A DNA stretch of 64,000 nt from Chitinispirillum alkaliphilum. GTDB taxonomy: Bacteria > Fibrobacterota > Chitinivibrionia > Chitinivibrionales > Chitinispirillaceae. Where the stretch lies: positions 186,001 to 250,000 of the forward strand of contig LDWW01000002.1 in assembly GCA_001045525.1 (NCBI GenBank), given 5' to 3'. The translations under genes and the position numbers were made by a program. Below the pieces are notes generated by a model that worked only from the letters and a program-made list of their open reading frames with translations, made no database searches and was not told the origin of the DNA. Below are positions 54,114 to 63,221 of this stretch, in pieces (the stretch's first letter is position 1; each line of letters starts with the position of its first letter).

Positions 54114-56012
54114 ATGGCAAACGCCAATGCATCAGAGTCCCAGCATCTGGAATTCCAAACCGAAGCCAAACAACTTCTTCACCTGATGATCCATTCTCTT
54201 TACAGTCACAAGGAAGTTTTCCTAAGGGAGCTGATCTCAAACGCATCTGACGCCCTTGATAAACTGCGCTTCAAAAGCCTCACCGACAAGTCTCTGCTCC
54301 CAACAGGTACCGAGCTTGCCATAAAAATCAAGGTAGACAAAACCGCAAAAACCATCACCATCTCAGATAACGGGATAGGTATGAGCAGGGAAGATGTGAT
54401 AGAAAATATCGGCACCATTGCCCGCAGCGGCTCTAAAGCCTTTTTGGAGAAGATGACAGGTGACCAGAAGGCAGACTCTAACCTCATAGGTCAGTTCGGA
54501 GTTGGGTTCTATTCCGTTTTCATGGTGGCTTCGAGTGTAAAAATCAGAACCAAACTTGCCGGAAGTGACGCTCCGGGTGTAATGTGGGAATCAAACGGGG
54601 AAAATGAATACACTCTTACGGAAACAGACAAAAAAGAACACGGCACCGAGGTGGTAATTTATCTCAAGGATGAGGAGAGTCAGTACGCAGAGGAGTACCA
54701 GGTACGTTCACTTATAAAAAAATACTCCGACTTTATCGCTTTCCCCATCTATTTGCCCGACGAAAAAGGCAAAGAGGAGATGGTCAATCAGTCAAAGCCT
54801 CTATGGCTGCGTTCCCCTTCAGAGGTTACCGCAGAGCAGTATGAAGAGTTTTATCAGCAGGTACTTGCAGGAATGGGTAATCCTCTTAGCATTCTGCACA
54901 ACCGCGCAGAGGGTATCCTTGAATACTCTTCACTTCTGTTTATCCCGGGCCAATCCCCCTTTGACCTTTTCTCCATGGATCGCAAGCACGGGGTAAAACT
55001 GTACGTTAAACGGGTATTTATCATGGACAACTGCAAAGAGCTTCTCCCCGAATACCTCAGATTTATCAGAGGTGTTGTGGATTCAGAGGACCTTCCGCTC
55101 AATGTTTCCAGAGAAACTCTTCAGCAAAATCCCGTTATAGAGCGTATCTCCAAAACCCTTGTGAGCAAGGTACTGAGCAAACTGAAGGAACTTGCCGAAA
55201 GCGAACCAGAAACGTACCGCAAATTCTGGAAAGAGTTTGGTGCGGTGTTTAAAGAGGGTGTGCACACCGATTTTGAAAACAGGGAAAAACTGCTCGAGCT
55301 GATTCGTTTCCAGTCCTCCATGGGTGATGACAAGGATGATCTGGTAAGTCTCAAGCAGTATGTGGGGCGGATGCGTCCTGACCAGAAAGATATCTACTAT
55401 ATTACCGGTGATTCACGGGAAATCGTTGAAAAGAGTCCTCATCTTGAAGTGTTCAAATCAAAAAGCATCGAGGTACTCTATCTGGTTGACCCTATTGATG
55501 AATGGGTGGTAAGCGACATCTACAATTTTGAAGGCAAACAACTCAAATCGGTTACTCAGGGAGATCTTGATCTTGGTGAGCTTGGAAAAGAGGAGGAAGA
55601 AAACAGAAAGAAATCTGATTCAAAATTCAAGAAACTCTCCGAGAGAATCAAAAACATCCTCAGCGATTCCGTTTCAGAGGTTAAGACCACCACCAGACTC
55701 AAGGACAGTCCGGCCTGCCTTGTGGCAGATCAAAATGGTATGGGGGCTCATATGGAGAGATTGATGAAGGCGATGGGACAGGAAATCACCGCTCAGAAAA
55801 GGATTCTTGAGATCAACACCGAACATCCCATTCTCCAGAATATGAACGCCCGGTATGAAAAGGATCCCAGAGATCCTCTGCTCGAGGAGTGGAGCAAACT
55901 TCTCTTTGAAGGGGCGCTGATTGCCGAGGGTCAGATGGTACCCGACCCGATGGCCTACTCCAAACGGGTCAATGATCTTCTGGTGAAAGTTAGTGGCAGT
56001 GATTTAAGCTGA
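54114..56012 (+). CDS. htpG: Chaperone HtpG (Hsp90)
   Basis: An ATP-dependent chaperone of 632 residues, normal for the family. The N-terminal ATPase has FLRELISNASDALDKLR (about 40-56), DNGIGMSREDVIENIGTIARSGSK and GQFGVGFYSVFMVA. The middle domain has FDLFSMDRKHGVKLYVKRVFIMD and the catalytic-loop arginine in NVSRETLQQNP. The C-terminal dimerisation domain completes it. ACCGGAGGTGATCT sets the start. No CIRCE is seen upstream, so it is not obviously under HrcA. Confidence 0.97.
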   Translation: MANANASESQHLEFQTEAKQLLHLMIHSLYSHKEVFLRELISNASDALDKLRFKSLTDKSLLPTGTELAIKIKVDKTAKTITISDNGIGMSREDVIENIGTIARSGSKAFLEKMTGDQKADSNLIGQFGVGFYSVFMVASSVKIRTKLAGSDAPGVMWESNGENEYTLTETDKKEHGTEVVIYLKDEESQYAEEYQVRSLIKKYSDFIAFPIYLPDEKGKEEMVNQSKPLWLRSPSEVTAEQYEEFYQQVLAGMGNPLSILHNRAEGILEYSSLLFIPGQSPFDLFSMDRKHGVKLYVKRVFIMDNCKELLPEYLRFIRGVVDSEDLPLNVSRETLQQNPVIERISKTLVSKVLSKLKELAESEPETYRKFWKEFGAVFKEGVHTDFENREKLLELIRFQSSMGDDKDDLVSLKQYVGRMRPDQKDIYYITGDSREIVEKSPHLEVFKSKSIEVLYLVDPIDEWVVSDIYNFEGKQLKSVTQGDLDLGELGKEEEENRKKSDSKFKKLSERIKNILSDSVSEVKTTTRLKDSPACLVADQNGMGAHMERLMKAMGQEITAQKRILEINTEHPILQNMNARYEKDPRDPLLEEWSKLLFEGALIAEGQMVPDPMAYSKRVNDLLVKVSGSDLS

Positions 56013-56035
56013 TAGCGAGTTTTGATCCGTAGTGT

Positions 56036-56070
56036 TGGAGGGAGGAGTGCAGAGCGGCTTCTCCCTTCCA
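56036..56070 (+). terminator. Possible terminator of htpG
   Basis: A stem of about 9 bp with one bulge (TGGAGGGAG with CTCCCTTCCA, 16-base loop) is followed by CTGTCTTTTGC. The T tract is short, so this is a modest prediction. Confidence 0.4.
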
Positions 56071-56215
56071 CTGTCTTTTGCAACAATGTATCTGATCAGC
56101 ACTTCACACCCCTATTGAACAAGTATTTAAATCTCTTTTTGTAGATTACCCGCATAATCATATATTTTTAATTATCGTGCCGTAAAATCATCCATCTAAC
56201 CCGGGGGAAAACCTC

Positions 56216-57157
56216 ATGAATCACAAAAAAACTGTAGCACTTTTCACTGTAGTACTTCTCTCCTTCACCACACTTTCATACAGTCTGGTAGGTGCAGGTC
56301 TTCATTACGGTATAGACAACAGTGTTGGAATGGATGATACAAGGATATTTGGTGAAAGAGTTTCTCTTGTCCGTAACCAGTTTGAGTTTTCCATTGGTAA
56401 TGAGACCTTGCCGATTTCCGAATCTTTTCCGTTAATGTACGTATCGCGTTTAAACTTTGAAAGAACGCCCGTCAATTTCGGTGGTAAGGTATTTTGGGAT
56501 CTGGTGCCCTTTGTGGACGGAGTTGAAATGTCCGCAAATTTTGGCATGTGGGAATATGAGGGGGCTGTTCATTTTCTCAACTTTGCCGCCCTTGCCAACA
56601 AAACCCCCGAAGAGGTTAATCAGATCAAGAATAACCCTTACGACCCAGAACAATACTCTTATATAATTCAGGAACTTACCCTTGATGCCCTTGGTCTCTC
56701 CTATTGGGGACAGAGGAGAACCCCCTACGCACGTCTTCATATCGATATGACAGTTCGCAAGGATTTGGTTAAGTTCCCGCCTGTTATCAACATACTCCGG
56801 ATCTACACCGGAACCGGGTTAAGCATGAATTTCTCCACCCCTGTGCTTAGTGCAAAACTTATAGAAGATGTGCTTTCGAAAAATAACGATTTTGACCTGG
56901 AGTTCTTTGAAAACCTGGCCACAATGGAAAATCCTGAAGAGATATGGAGTGGTGTGGTTGAGCGTATAATAGATGGTTTTGCCAAACCCGTTATAGGGAT
57001 GCACCTGATGGCAGGAATGCAGGTTAAATTACCGGTAGTACCCGTAGGGCTTTATGTTGACGGAAAAATTCTCATCCCCTTTGGTTCACTTAATAAGGAT
57101 GTGGAAGTTGGCGGAGTGGGCTTTTTGATTAATTCAGGAATCTCCATGTCATTTTAA
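56216..57157 (+). CDS. Outer-membrane beta-barrel-like protein of unknown function
   Basis: A 313-residue protein with a signal peptide (about 1-23, ending LSYSL). The body is rich in alternating hydrophobic and glycine strands (VNFGGKVFWDLVPFVDGVEMSANFGMWEY) and ends GISMSF. The terminal Phe is the usual outer-membrane barrel signal. A helical insert lies at about 200-235. I do not recognise the family. It has its own ribosome site (GGGGGAAAACC) and stands between htpG and uppP, with no clear link to either. Confidence 0.65.
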   Translation: MNHKKTVALFTVVLLSFTTLSYSLVGAGLHYGIDNSVGMDDTRIFGERVSLVRNQFEFSIGNETLPISESFPLMYVSRLNFERTPVNFGGKVFWDLVPFVDGVEMSANFGMWEYEGAVHFLNFAALANKTPEEVNQIKNNPYDPEQYSYIIQELTLDALGLSYWGQRRTPYARLHIDMTVRKDLVKFPPVINILRIYTGTGLSMNFSTPVLSAKLIEDVLSKNNDFDLEFFENLATMENPEEIWSGVVERIIDGFAKPVIGMHLMAGMQVKLPVVPVGLYVDGKILIPFGSLNKDVEVGGVGFLINSGISMSF

Positions 57158-57264
57158 ATCCTCGGGGTATCTATTTTTTAAAAAACAAACAGCTGGTGCT
57201 TTATTTGCTTCAGCAGTTTCGTAAATAGTTTTTTTTTATTGTAATTGATTGAGAAGGAGTTAAG

Positions 57265-58065
57265 ATGGAAATCATCAAAACAATAATTCTGGGAATAATT
57301 CAGGGTATCACAGAATTCATTCCGGTCTCTTCGTCCGGGCATCTTGCACTGGGACAGTACTTTTTCAATATGGGAGAGAACAGTCTGGTCATGGAAGCGG
57401 TATTGCATCTGGCCACCGGAATTGCCGTGGTAATTGTTTTCTGGAAAGATATCATATGGCTTATTACCGACTCATTCTCCCCTGATATTCAGAAAAGAAA
57501 TGAGGCCCTGAAGTATAACGGGTGGATTATTCTGGGATCAATCCCTGCTGCCATTGTGGGTTTGCAATTCAAGGATTTCTTCGTCGACCTTTTCAGAACA
57601 CCTCAGATTACATCGGTTATGCTTATAGTAACATCTCTGTTTCTTTTCTTCTCTTACAAGCGGGATAATCCCGATGGGAAACTGACCGCCTTAAAAGTTA
57701 TTGCAATCGGAATAATCCAGGCTTTTGCCATCATGCCCGGTATCTCCAGAAGCGGATCGACTATCGCCATAGCTCTTCTGGTCGGAGTCTCAAGAAAAGA
57801 ATCTGGAAGATTTTCTTTTCTTCTCTCACTTCCGGCGGTATTTGGTGTTGCAATTCTGGAAGCGCGTCATATATCAACTACTTCATTTTCCATTTCTGCT
57901 CTTATAATGGGCTTCATTGTAAGCCTTATAGTAGGTATACTGTCTCTTAAGCTTCTTCTGAATTTCATCAAAAATGGTAAGCTATACTTTTTCGGCTATT
58001 ATTGTGCGGCAGTCGGAGTTATCAGCCTTATTGTGATCACTTTTTTCAGAAACGGTTCTGTATAA
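57265..58065 (+). CDS. uppP: Undecaprenyl-diphosphatase
   Basis: It dephosphorylates undecaprenyl diphosphate so the lipid carrier can be reused for peptidoglycan and other glycans. A 266-residue membrane protein of the BacA family. Key motifs are QGITEFIPVSSSGH (about 12-25) and PGISRSGSTIAIALL (about 159-173), which supply the catalytic acid and phosphate-binding residues. About eight transmembrane helices are expected. AAGGAG precedes the ATG. The HIT-family gene follows 15 bases later and is probably co-transcribed. Confidence 0.95.
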   Translation: MEIIKTIILGIIQGITEFIPVSSSGHLALGQYFFNMGENSLVMEAVLHLATGIAVVIVFWKDIIWLITDSFSPDIQKRNEALKYNGWIILGSIPAAIVGLQFKDFFVDLFRTPQITSVMLIVTSLFLFFSYKRDNPDGKLTALKVIAIGIIQAFAIMPGISRSGSTIAIALLVGVSRKESGRFSFLLSLPAVFGVAILEARHISTTSFSISALIMGFIVSLIVGILSLKLLLNFIKNGKLYFFGYYCAAVGVISLIVITFFRNGSV

Positions 58066-58080
58066 CGACAAGGAGAGTAA

Positions 58081-58596
58081 ATGGAGCGGCTTTGGGCACC
58101 ATGGAGAATGAGCTATATAAAAGATGTGGACAAAAAGGATGAGGGGTGCATATTTTGCATTAAGCCCCAGCAGGAATCTGATCATGATAATCTTATACTC
58201 TACAGAGGCAAAAAAAGCTTTGTCATCATGAATCTCTATCCCTACAATAACGGACATCTCATGGTGGTGCCCTATGAGCACACTTCAGACATTCTCACTC
58301 TTGACAATACAACTATTCTTGAAATGTGGAATCTTGTTGCACTGTGCAAACGAGTTTTAAGCCATACCATGAACCCAGAGGGGTTTAATATAGGGATGAA
58401 TGTAGGAAGAGTCTCCGGAGCAGGGATAGATCAACACATACATATGCACATTGTGCCACGCTGGAATGGTGATACCAATTTCATGCCGGTTACGGGGAAA
58501 ACAAAAGTAATTTCACAAAGTATAGAAGACGCCTACGATTTACTTCACCCCTGCTTTATATCTATGGGATCTACTGCTTTTGAGGATTTGTCCTGA
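58081..58596 (+). CDS. HIT-family nucleotide hydrolase or phosphorylase
   Basis: A 171-residue HIT protein with the histidine triad DQHIHMHIVPRW (about 119-130), a zinc-type CIFCI near residue 23, and the opening WAPWRMSYI. These point to the diadenosine tetraphosphate-cleaving branch (Ap4A phosphorylase/hydrolase-like). The substrate in this organism is not fixed. It overlaps the convergent LpxH-like gene by 52 bases at its 3' end. AAGGAGAG precedes the ATG. Confidence 0.9.
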   Translation: MERLWAPWRMSYIKDVDKKDEGCIFCIKPQQESDHDNLILYRGKKSFVIMNLYPYNNGHLMVVPYEHTSDILTLDNTTILEMWNLVALCKRVLSHTMNPEGFNIGMNVGRVSGAGIDQHIHMHIVPRWNGDTNFMPVTGKTKVISQSIEDAYDLLHPCFISMGSTAFEDLS

Positions 58597-59327
58597 GAGA
58601 ACTCCCAGAGTGTGAGTTCTCCATCTTTCATGGAAACATAATTGTAATGCTTAAGCCAGGCACCAGTGTTACAGTAGATTTTATCTCCAAAGCGGACAAC
58701 CTCACCATGGTGAGTGTGTCCGAACATCACAACATCATATCCTGAACCAAACTTTTTCACGGCTGCCTGGCGATATTCCTTAACCAGCTCAGGTGTAAGA
58801 AGACGGGAGGAGTGTTTCCTGCTCGAACCGGAGCAGAAAATTCCAAACGGTATTCCCAATCCAGGATGCAGCATTTTATATAACTTCTGATTAATTCTGT
58901 TACGCAGCATCTTTTTCAGAATCCGATAACCAACATCTCTCTTCAAAATTCCATCACCATGGAACAGGAATATTCTCTTGCCCTGAATGGTAAGATCCAG
59001 GGTGCTGCTGCATATAGAAATTTCTACTGTATTGTTAAGGAAACTACCCAGAGCAAAATCGTGGTTTCCTGCAAGATAATGAACCTTCACTCCGGATTCG
59101 ACCAGTTTTCTTAACTGGTAAAGGATTAGAAAATAATCGGGTCTTATTGCATGCTTATATTCTATCCAGAAATCGAAGAGGTCACCAAGAATAAACAGAT
59201 GGGATGCGTTTTCTTTTATTGAATCCACGAATTCGCAGAACCTCTTATCCCTGTTTTCAAAACCGGGAAGTGAAATTCCAAAATGAGCATCAGAGATGAA
59301 GTATGCGGTATTGCGTGAATCACTCAT
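58545..59327 (-). CDS. UDP-2,3-diacylglucosamine diphosphatase-like metallophosphoesterase (LpxH-like)
   Basis: A 260-residue calcineurin-like phosphoesterase. All five metal motifs are present: ISDAHFG (about 11-17), LGDLFDFW, GNHD, HGD and GHTHHG. The LFDFWIEY and AGNHDF context matches LpxH, which cleaves UDP-diacylglucosamine in lipid A synthesis at the inner membrane. A true LpxH is likely, but other UDP-lipid hydrolases share the fold. No other lpx gene is nearby. Its 3' end overlaps the HIT gene. Confidence 0.82.
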   Translation of the reverse strand: MSDSRNTAYFISDAHFGISLPGFENRDKRFCEFVDSIKENASHLFILGDLFDFWIEYKHAIRPDYFLILYQLRKLVESGVKVHYLAGNHDFALGSFLNNTVEISICSSTLDLTIQGKRIFLFHGDGILKRDVGYRILKKMLRNRINQKLYKMLHPGLGIPFGIFCSGSSRKHSSRLLTPELVKEYRQAAVKKFGSGYDVVMFGHTHHGEVVRFGDKIYCNTGAWLKHYNYVSMKDGELTLWEFSQDKSSKAVDPIDIKQG

Positions 59328-59528
59328 CGAAAATCTATATTTCCCTCGGCATGTTTCAGTAATGGTACGATATAAGATAAATTAAATGATGTTTTAGGCA
59401 AAGCAGAAAAAAAATAGCAAGCAAAAGTGATAAACAGACTTACAGTGTTTAGCACTTGAGAAAAAAAAGAGGACGAACTCAGTAAATAGTTCGTCCACAG
59501 ATTAACTGACGAAAGACAGACGTATGTG

Positions 59529-59714
59529 CTACTCCCACAGATCATCTGTGGTGTCTAAATCACTGGCCATATCACTGAAATTTGCATTTTCATCATGGAG
59601 ATTTCCGAAGTTAAGCTCCCGCATATCATCGTCAAGCTCCAGATCTTCATCGATATACTGCTCGTCTACATCGCGCAGAATTTCATCAGCATCAAATTGT
59701 TCATCCAAAATCAT
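59529..59714 (-). CDS. Small acidic protein, unknown function
   Basis: A 61-residue, strongly acidic protein with about 40 percent Asp and Glu and almost no basic residues. It has no signal or membrane helix. An excellent ribosome site (GGGAGG, 8 bases before the ATG) supports it as a real gene. It stands alone between the LpxH-like gene and a 280-bp AT-rich spacer (59715-59997) in which I see no other gene. Function unknown; a nucleic-acid mimic or protein-binding peptide is only a guess. Confidence 0.65.
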   Translation of the reverse strand: MILDEQFDADEILRDVDEQYIDEDLELDDDMRELNFGNLHDENANFSDMASDLDTTDDLWE

Positions 59715-59997
59715 GGTGTGTCACCTCCCTTCCGCGCCATTTCTTGAATAATTGCACGTCGCAAATGAATAATAATGAATTTAAGGTTTGATGTCAAGCA
59801 CTTTTTAACTCTTTTTTTTGATTTTATTATAAATGCTTGATTTTGTTGGTAATATTTCGCGAAACATTTTCATTTATTTATTCTGATTTTCTCTTTTTTC
59901 GACAGCGAAAATTTTCTTTGCATCGTGCCTGGTAATAGTAACGAACAGTTCAAATGGTTTATTATAGGATAAATTTCCCAAAGAGCGAATTTTTGCC

Positions 59998-60447
59998 TTA
60001 CCAGGGATAAAAAATCACCCCTACACTTGTTCTGAAAGTGGAAAAGAATGTATTTGGTTGAATATTAAGCACAGCCCCAAATTCCCCAAAGAGGTTAAAT
60101 ACCTCGGTTATCGGGTACTGCAGACCATACATTCCACTTAGCCCAAAAGAGTTATCCATATCGGTTTCCAATATAAGGAATACTTCGGCTCCAACATACT
60201 GATCGATTCCCCTCATCTGAAACAGGTAGAAAAGGTTATTAACACTGAGGGAGAAATTTGTGTAATCGCCTTCAACAAAAAGCCCAACAGAAGGCTGAAC
60301 AGCATAGAATTCCGATAAATGGATACGTGCCCCGATATTGAATGCATCGTTAAAAGAGAAGGGTATCCCCACCTCTACCGCTTTTGCGGGAGTAACGAAA
60401 AGAACAGCAGCACCTACAATTGTCAGAACCCAGTTTCTCTTTTTCAT
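59998..60447 (-). CDS. Small outer-membrane beta-barrel-like protein
   Basis: A 149-residue protein with a signal peptide (about 1-23, ending AKA) and amphipathic strands such as FYAVQPSVGLFVEGDY and SVGVIFYPW, ending in an aromatic residue. The size and strand pattern suggest an 8-strand barrel like OmpA/OmpX-type proteins. The family is not recognised. GGAGG lies 6 bases before the ATG. Confidence 0.65.
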   Translation of the reverse strand: MKKRNWVLTIVGAAVLFVTPAKAVEVGIPFSFNDAFNIGARIHLSEFYAVQPSVGLFVEGDYTNFSLSVNNLFYLFQMRGIDQYVGAEVFLILETDMDNSFGLSGMYGLQYPITEVFNLFGEFGAVLNIQPNTFFSTFRTSVGVIFYPW

Positions 60448-60620
60448 TCCTTACCTCCTTTTAAGTTAAACAAAGCAGAACTTTTGCGCTAAAATACTTT
60501 ACACACTTAATGCGAGTCAAAAATTGTGCCATAATTCACCCAACAGCTGATCCGGTGCTGATGGCTCCTGTTTTGCTACTTCCTGTTTTCTGTATTATAA
60601 AACGGGAGAGATTTTTCAAA

Positions 60621-60986
60621 ATGAAAAACATACTTATTGTTGAAGATCATGAAGAGATGCAAATTCTTTACGGCGCTTTTTTAAAAAAGGAGAAAGATTT
60701 AAATATTCAGCATCAGGCAAAAAGCGGTGAGGAGGCACTGGAGGCGCTGAAAAAATATCGTCCTGATCTCATAATCGTTGATATTACTCTGCCAGAGATG
60801 AGTGGCATTGAGTTCACCAGAAGGGCAAAGAAAATCTTTCCTCACTCAAAGATCCTTGTTGTCAGCGGATATGACACAGACCTTAATCTTAGCAAAGCCA
60901 TGGAGGCCGGGGCCGATAAGCTAATTACAAAAGGGGATATCAGTCGCATAATAGAGGAAGCCAAAAAGCTTCTTTTCGGGGATTAA
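60621..60986 (+). CDS. Single-domain response regulator (CheY-like receiver)
   Basis: A 121-residue receiver domain with no output domain: acidic pair in VEDHEEM (about 7-9), phosphate acceptor aspartate in VDITLPEMSG (about 53), serine in VVSGY and lysine in ITKGD. I start at the ATG at 60621 (GGGAGAG upstream). The open frame begins at 60510, but that part does not look like protein. No kinase is adjacent, so the partner is unknown. Confidence 0.9.
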   Translation: MKNILIVEDHEEMQILYGAFLKKEKDLNIQHQAKSGEEALEALKKYRPDLIIVDITLPEMSGIEFTRRAKKIFPHSKILVVSGYDTDLNLSKAMEAGADKLITKGDISRIIEEAKKLLFGD

Positions 60987-61100
60987 AAACTGACAACAGC
61001 CAGGGAATCCGGGAGCGGGGGCACACCCTGACAGCTGCAGGTTAAAAAAAAAGTTCACAAGCCCTTCAGGAGCACTCTCTCCCACTCCCCGGTGATGGTT

Positions 61101-61268
61101 TCAGGCAATAAGGTCTATCAATTCACCTTTGCCCACTTCATGCCCCACAGCCATTTCAACAGCCACTTTGACATGTTGCTCAGCAGCCTTAACAACCTCA
61201 CTGCTGGTCATCTTAAGCACATCATTGACCGCATCAATCGACGCAGCCACACCGCTTACAGCATCCAT
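61101..61268 (-). CDS. Small helical protein (55 residues), possible YjfB/motility-like family
   Basis: A short gene with a strong ribosome site, AAAGGAG, 6 bases before the ATG at 61268. The protein is about 55 residues, mostly helical, and opens MDAVSGVAASIDAVNDV and closes GKGELIDLIA. That layout weakly resembles the small YjfB 'putative motility protein' family, which shares a Ser/Ala start and a final G-x-x-L-I-x-L-I. The link is tentative. It lies between a receiver gene and the MATE exporter gene, both on other transcripts. Confidence 0.55.
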   Translation of the reverse strand: MDAVSGVAASIDAVNDVLKMTSSEVVKAAEQHVKVAVEMAVGHEVGKGELIDLIA

Positions 61269-61417
61269 GCTTAACTCCTTTCCACTTTAAAACAGGTACT
61301 GTTAATTGTTATCGGCATTGGGCGGGGTGAAGTTAAACATCTTTTTTTTAGGGAAGAATGGTATTGGCGCAGCAGTGCAAGTTTCGGTTTTGAACCCCAA
61401 AAAAAACAATGCAGTGT

Positions 61418-62857
61418 TTACTCCTGGGTACCAAGGTTGCGGTCAATATCGAGATTGGTTATCTGGGAAGTTTCAACTACAGCGGGTGCTTTAACATACT
61501 TAATGACCCGTCTTTTCCATTTTCCTGAGTAATACCACCACAGGCTGATACTCATAATAGTGGCAAACCCGATTGAGAAGGCGATCCATATACCGGTTAT
61601 GCCCAGACGGGTCTGAGACAAAACAGCAGAAAGCGGAACTCTCACTCCCCATAGAGATATAACAGTAAACATCAGGGTAGTGGTGGTGTGGCCAGCTCCG
61701 TTTATAATGCCATTGGAAACATACATTATTGCAAACATTACGGTTGAGGGCCCAACGATTCGCAGATACCCCCTTCCGATAGCGATTACGTTCTGGTCAT
61801 CGGTGAAAATAGAGAGAAGCTGCTCGGGGATGAGCAGAAAGAAAAAAGAGAAAAAGAGCGAAACACTCACAGTCATGGCAATGCCCCATTTGAAAATGGA
61901 GTGCACCCTGTCTATCTTCTCAGCCCCCAGGTTTTGTCCTGTCAGAGCAGACACAGCCAGTCCGATAGACATTGCGGGCAGAAATGCAACCGACTCTATT
62001 TTCCATGCAGCCCCGTAGGCCGCAGAGGCGACATCACCGAATGAGTTAACGTAGGAAATCACGGTAGCCATACCCAGTGATACTGCGGACTGCTGAAGCA
62101 TGGAGGGAAACCCAATGGTGAAAATGGTTCTTATCAGTGGAATATCCAGAGTCAGCTTAGAGAAGCGGAAAGCAAGAACACTGCCTTTTTTCCTCAGGTA
62201 CACAAGCCCCAAAGAGAGTGCGATGAAAGAAGAGATCAGTGAAGCCAGGGCAGCTCCGTTGAGGCCCATTTCAGGAAAAGGTCCGATGCCAATAATAAGC
62301 AGCGGATCCAGAACAGCATTTACAGCAACTCCGCATGCAATGAACAGAAGCGGTGTTCTGGTATCACCGATTCCCCTCAATATGGATGTTACAAGATGAC
62401 TCATATAAAGCACGGTAAAACCCATAAATGAGATCTTCAGGTAGGATGAAGCAAGTGGGAAGATAGTTTCCGGTGTACCGAGCAGATGAAGGATCCAATC
62501 GGCAAATAAAACTCCGGAAATGGATAGAACCATGCCAAGACTCATCGCCAGGGCAAAGGATGTATTTACGGTTCGTTCCAAAAGTTTGAACTTCTTTGCC
62601 CCATAATATTGTGAAACAAGTATAGTGGTTGCGATTGTTGCCCCTGTGGCGGCGGAGATAAATATAAAAATAACTGGGAAACTCACCGCAATAGCGCCAA
62701 TAGCCTCTTTGCCCACAATTCTACCGACCCACATGGCATCGATGATGCTGTAGCTGGTGTTTAGGAGATTGCCGATAAGCATGGGCAGGGCAAGTTCGAA
62801 AAGATGACGGGGTATGCTCCCGCTGGTGAGGTCATTCCCGGAAATCTTGTGTTTCAT
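61418..62857 (-). CDS. MATE-family multidrug/sodium exporter
   Basis: A 479-residue transporter with about twelve transmembrane helices in two related halves. Typical MATE features are ALPMLIGNLLNTSYSIIDAMWVGR (helix 1), GIGDTRTPLLFIACG and GFPSMLQQSAVSLGMATVISYVNSFG (start of the second half). It probably exports cationic compounds in exchange for Na+ or H+; specificity is unknown. The C-terminal 25 residues are a polar tail. It appears to be monocistronic. Confidence 0.92.
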   Translation of the reverse strand: MKHKISGNDLTSGSIPRHLFELALPMLIGNLLNTSYSIIDAMWVGRIVGKEAIGAIAVSFPVIFIFISAATGATIATTILVSQYYGAKKFKLLERTVNTSFALAMSLGMVLSISGVLFADWILHLLGTPETIFPLASSYLKISFMGFTVLYMSHLVTSILRGIGDTRTPLLFIACGVAVNAVLDPLLIIGIGPFPEMGLNGAALASLISSFIALSLGLVYLRKKGSVLAFRFSKLTLDIPLIRTIFTIGFPSMLQQSAVSLGMATVISYVNSFGDVASAAYGAAWKIESVAFLPAMSIGLAVSALTGQNLGAEKIDRVHSIFKWGIAMTVSVSLFFSFFFLLIPEQLLSIFTDDQNVIAIGRGYLRIVGPSTVMFAIMYVSNGIINGAGHTTTTLMFTVISLWGVRVPLSAVLSQTRLGITGIWIAFSIGFATIMSISLWWYYSGKWKRRVIKYVKAPAVVETSQITNLDIDRNLGTQE

Positions 62858-63221
62858 AGTTCTCCTGGTATATCTGCTTTAGGGAGTATAGCAGGGGTGC
62901 AGAAATTATGCCATATAATTTTTGGGTATCGGTAGCGATTACGATTTAAAAGACAAAACAGATGACCGTAAATTCACTTACAAAACTAATTTTTCCGAAG
63001 CGTCTGATCAGAACACCTTAATTTAACTCATTGAGCTAAGCAGATCAATTATGATTACCCGGTCTCCGAAGAAATTCACGTTTAGTGCTTATGATTCCAA
63101 GCAGTGTGGGAAGCAGAGCAATTTTCCCCAAACCTGAAGGTGAATACAAAAAGGGTAGAGCAGAAAAGAGAAATCTTTTATATTGGATAACAACACAAAA
63201 TTAAGCCCAAAAGAGGTCAAA
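62858..63221. promoter_or_regulatory. 364-bp divergent spacer between MATE and ZIP genes
   Basis: Holds both promoters. I see no gene, no clear operator for a metal regulator and no recognisable riboswitch. The ZIP ribosome site is AAGAGGTC at the right edge. Confidence 0.35.
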
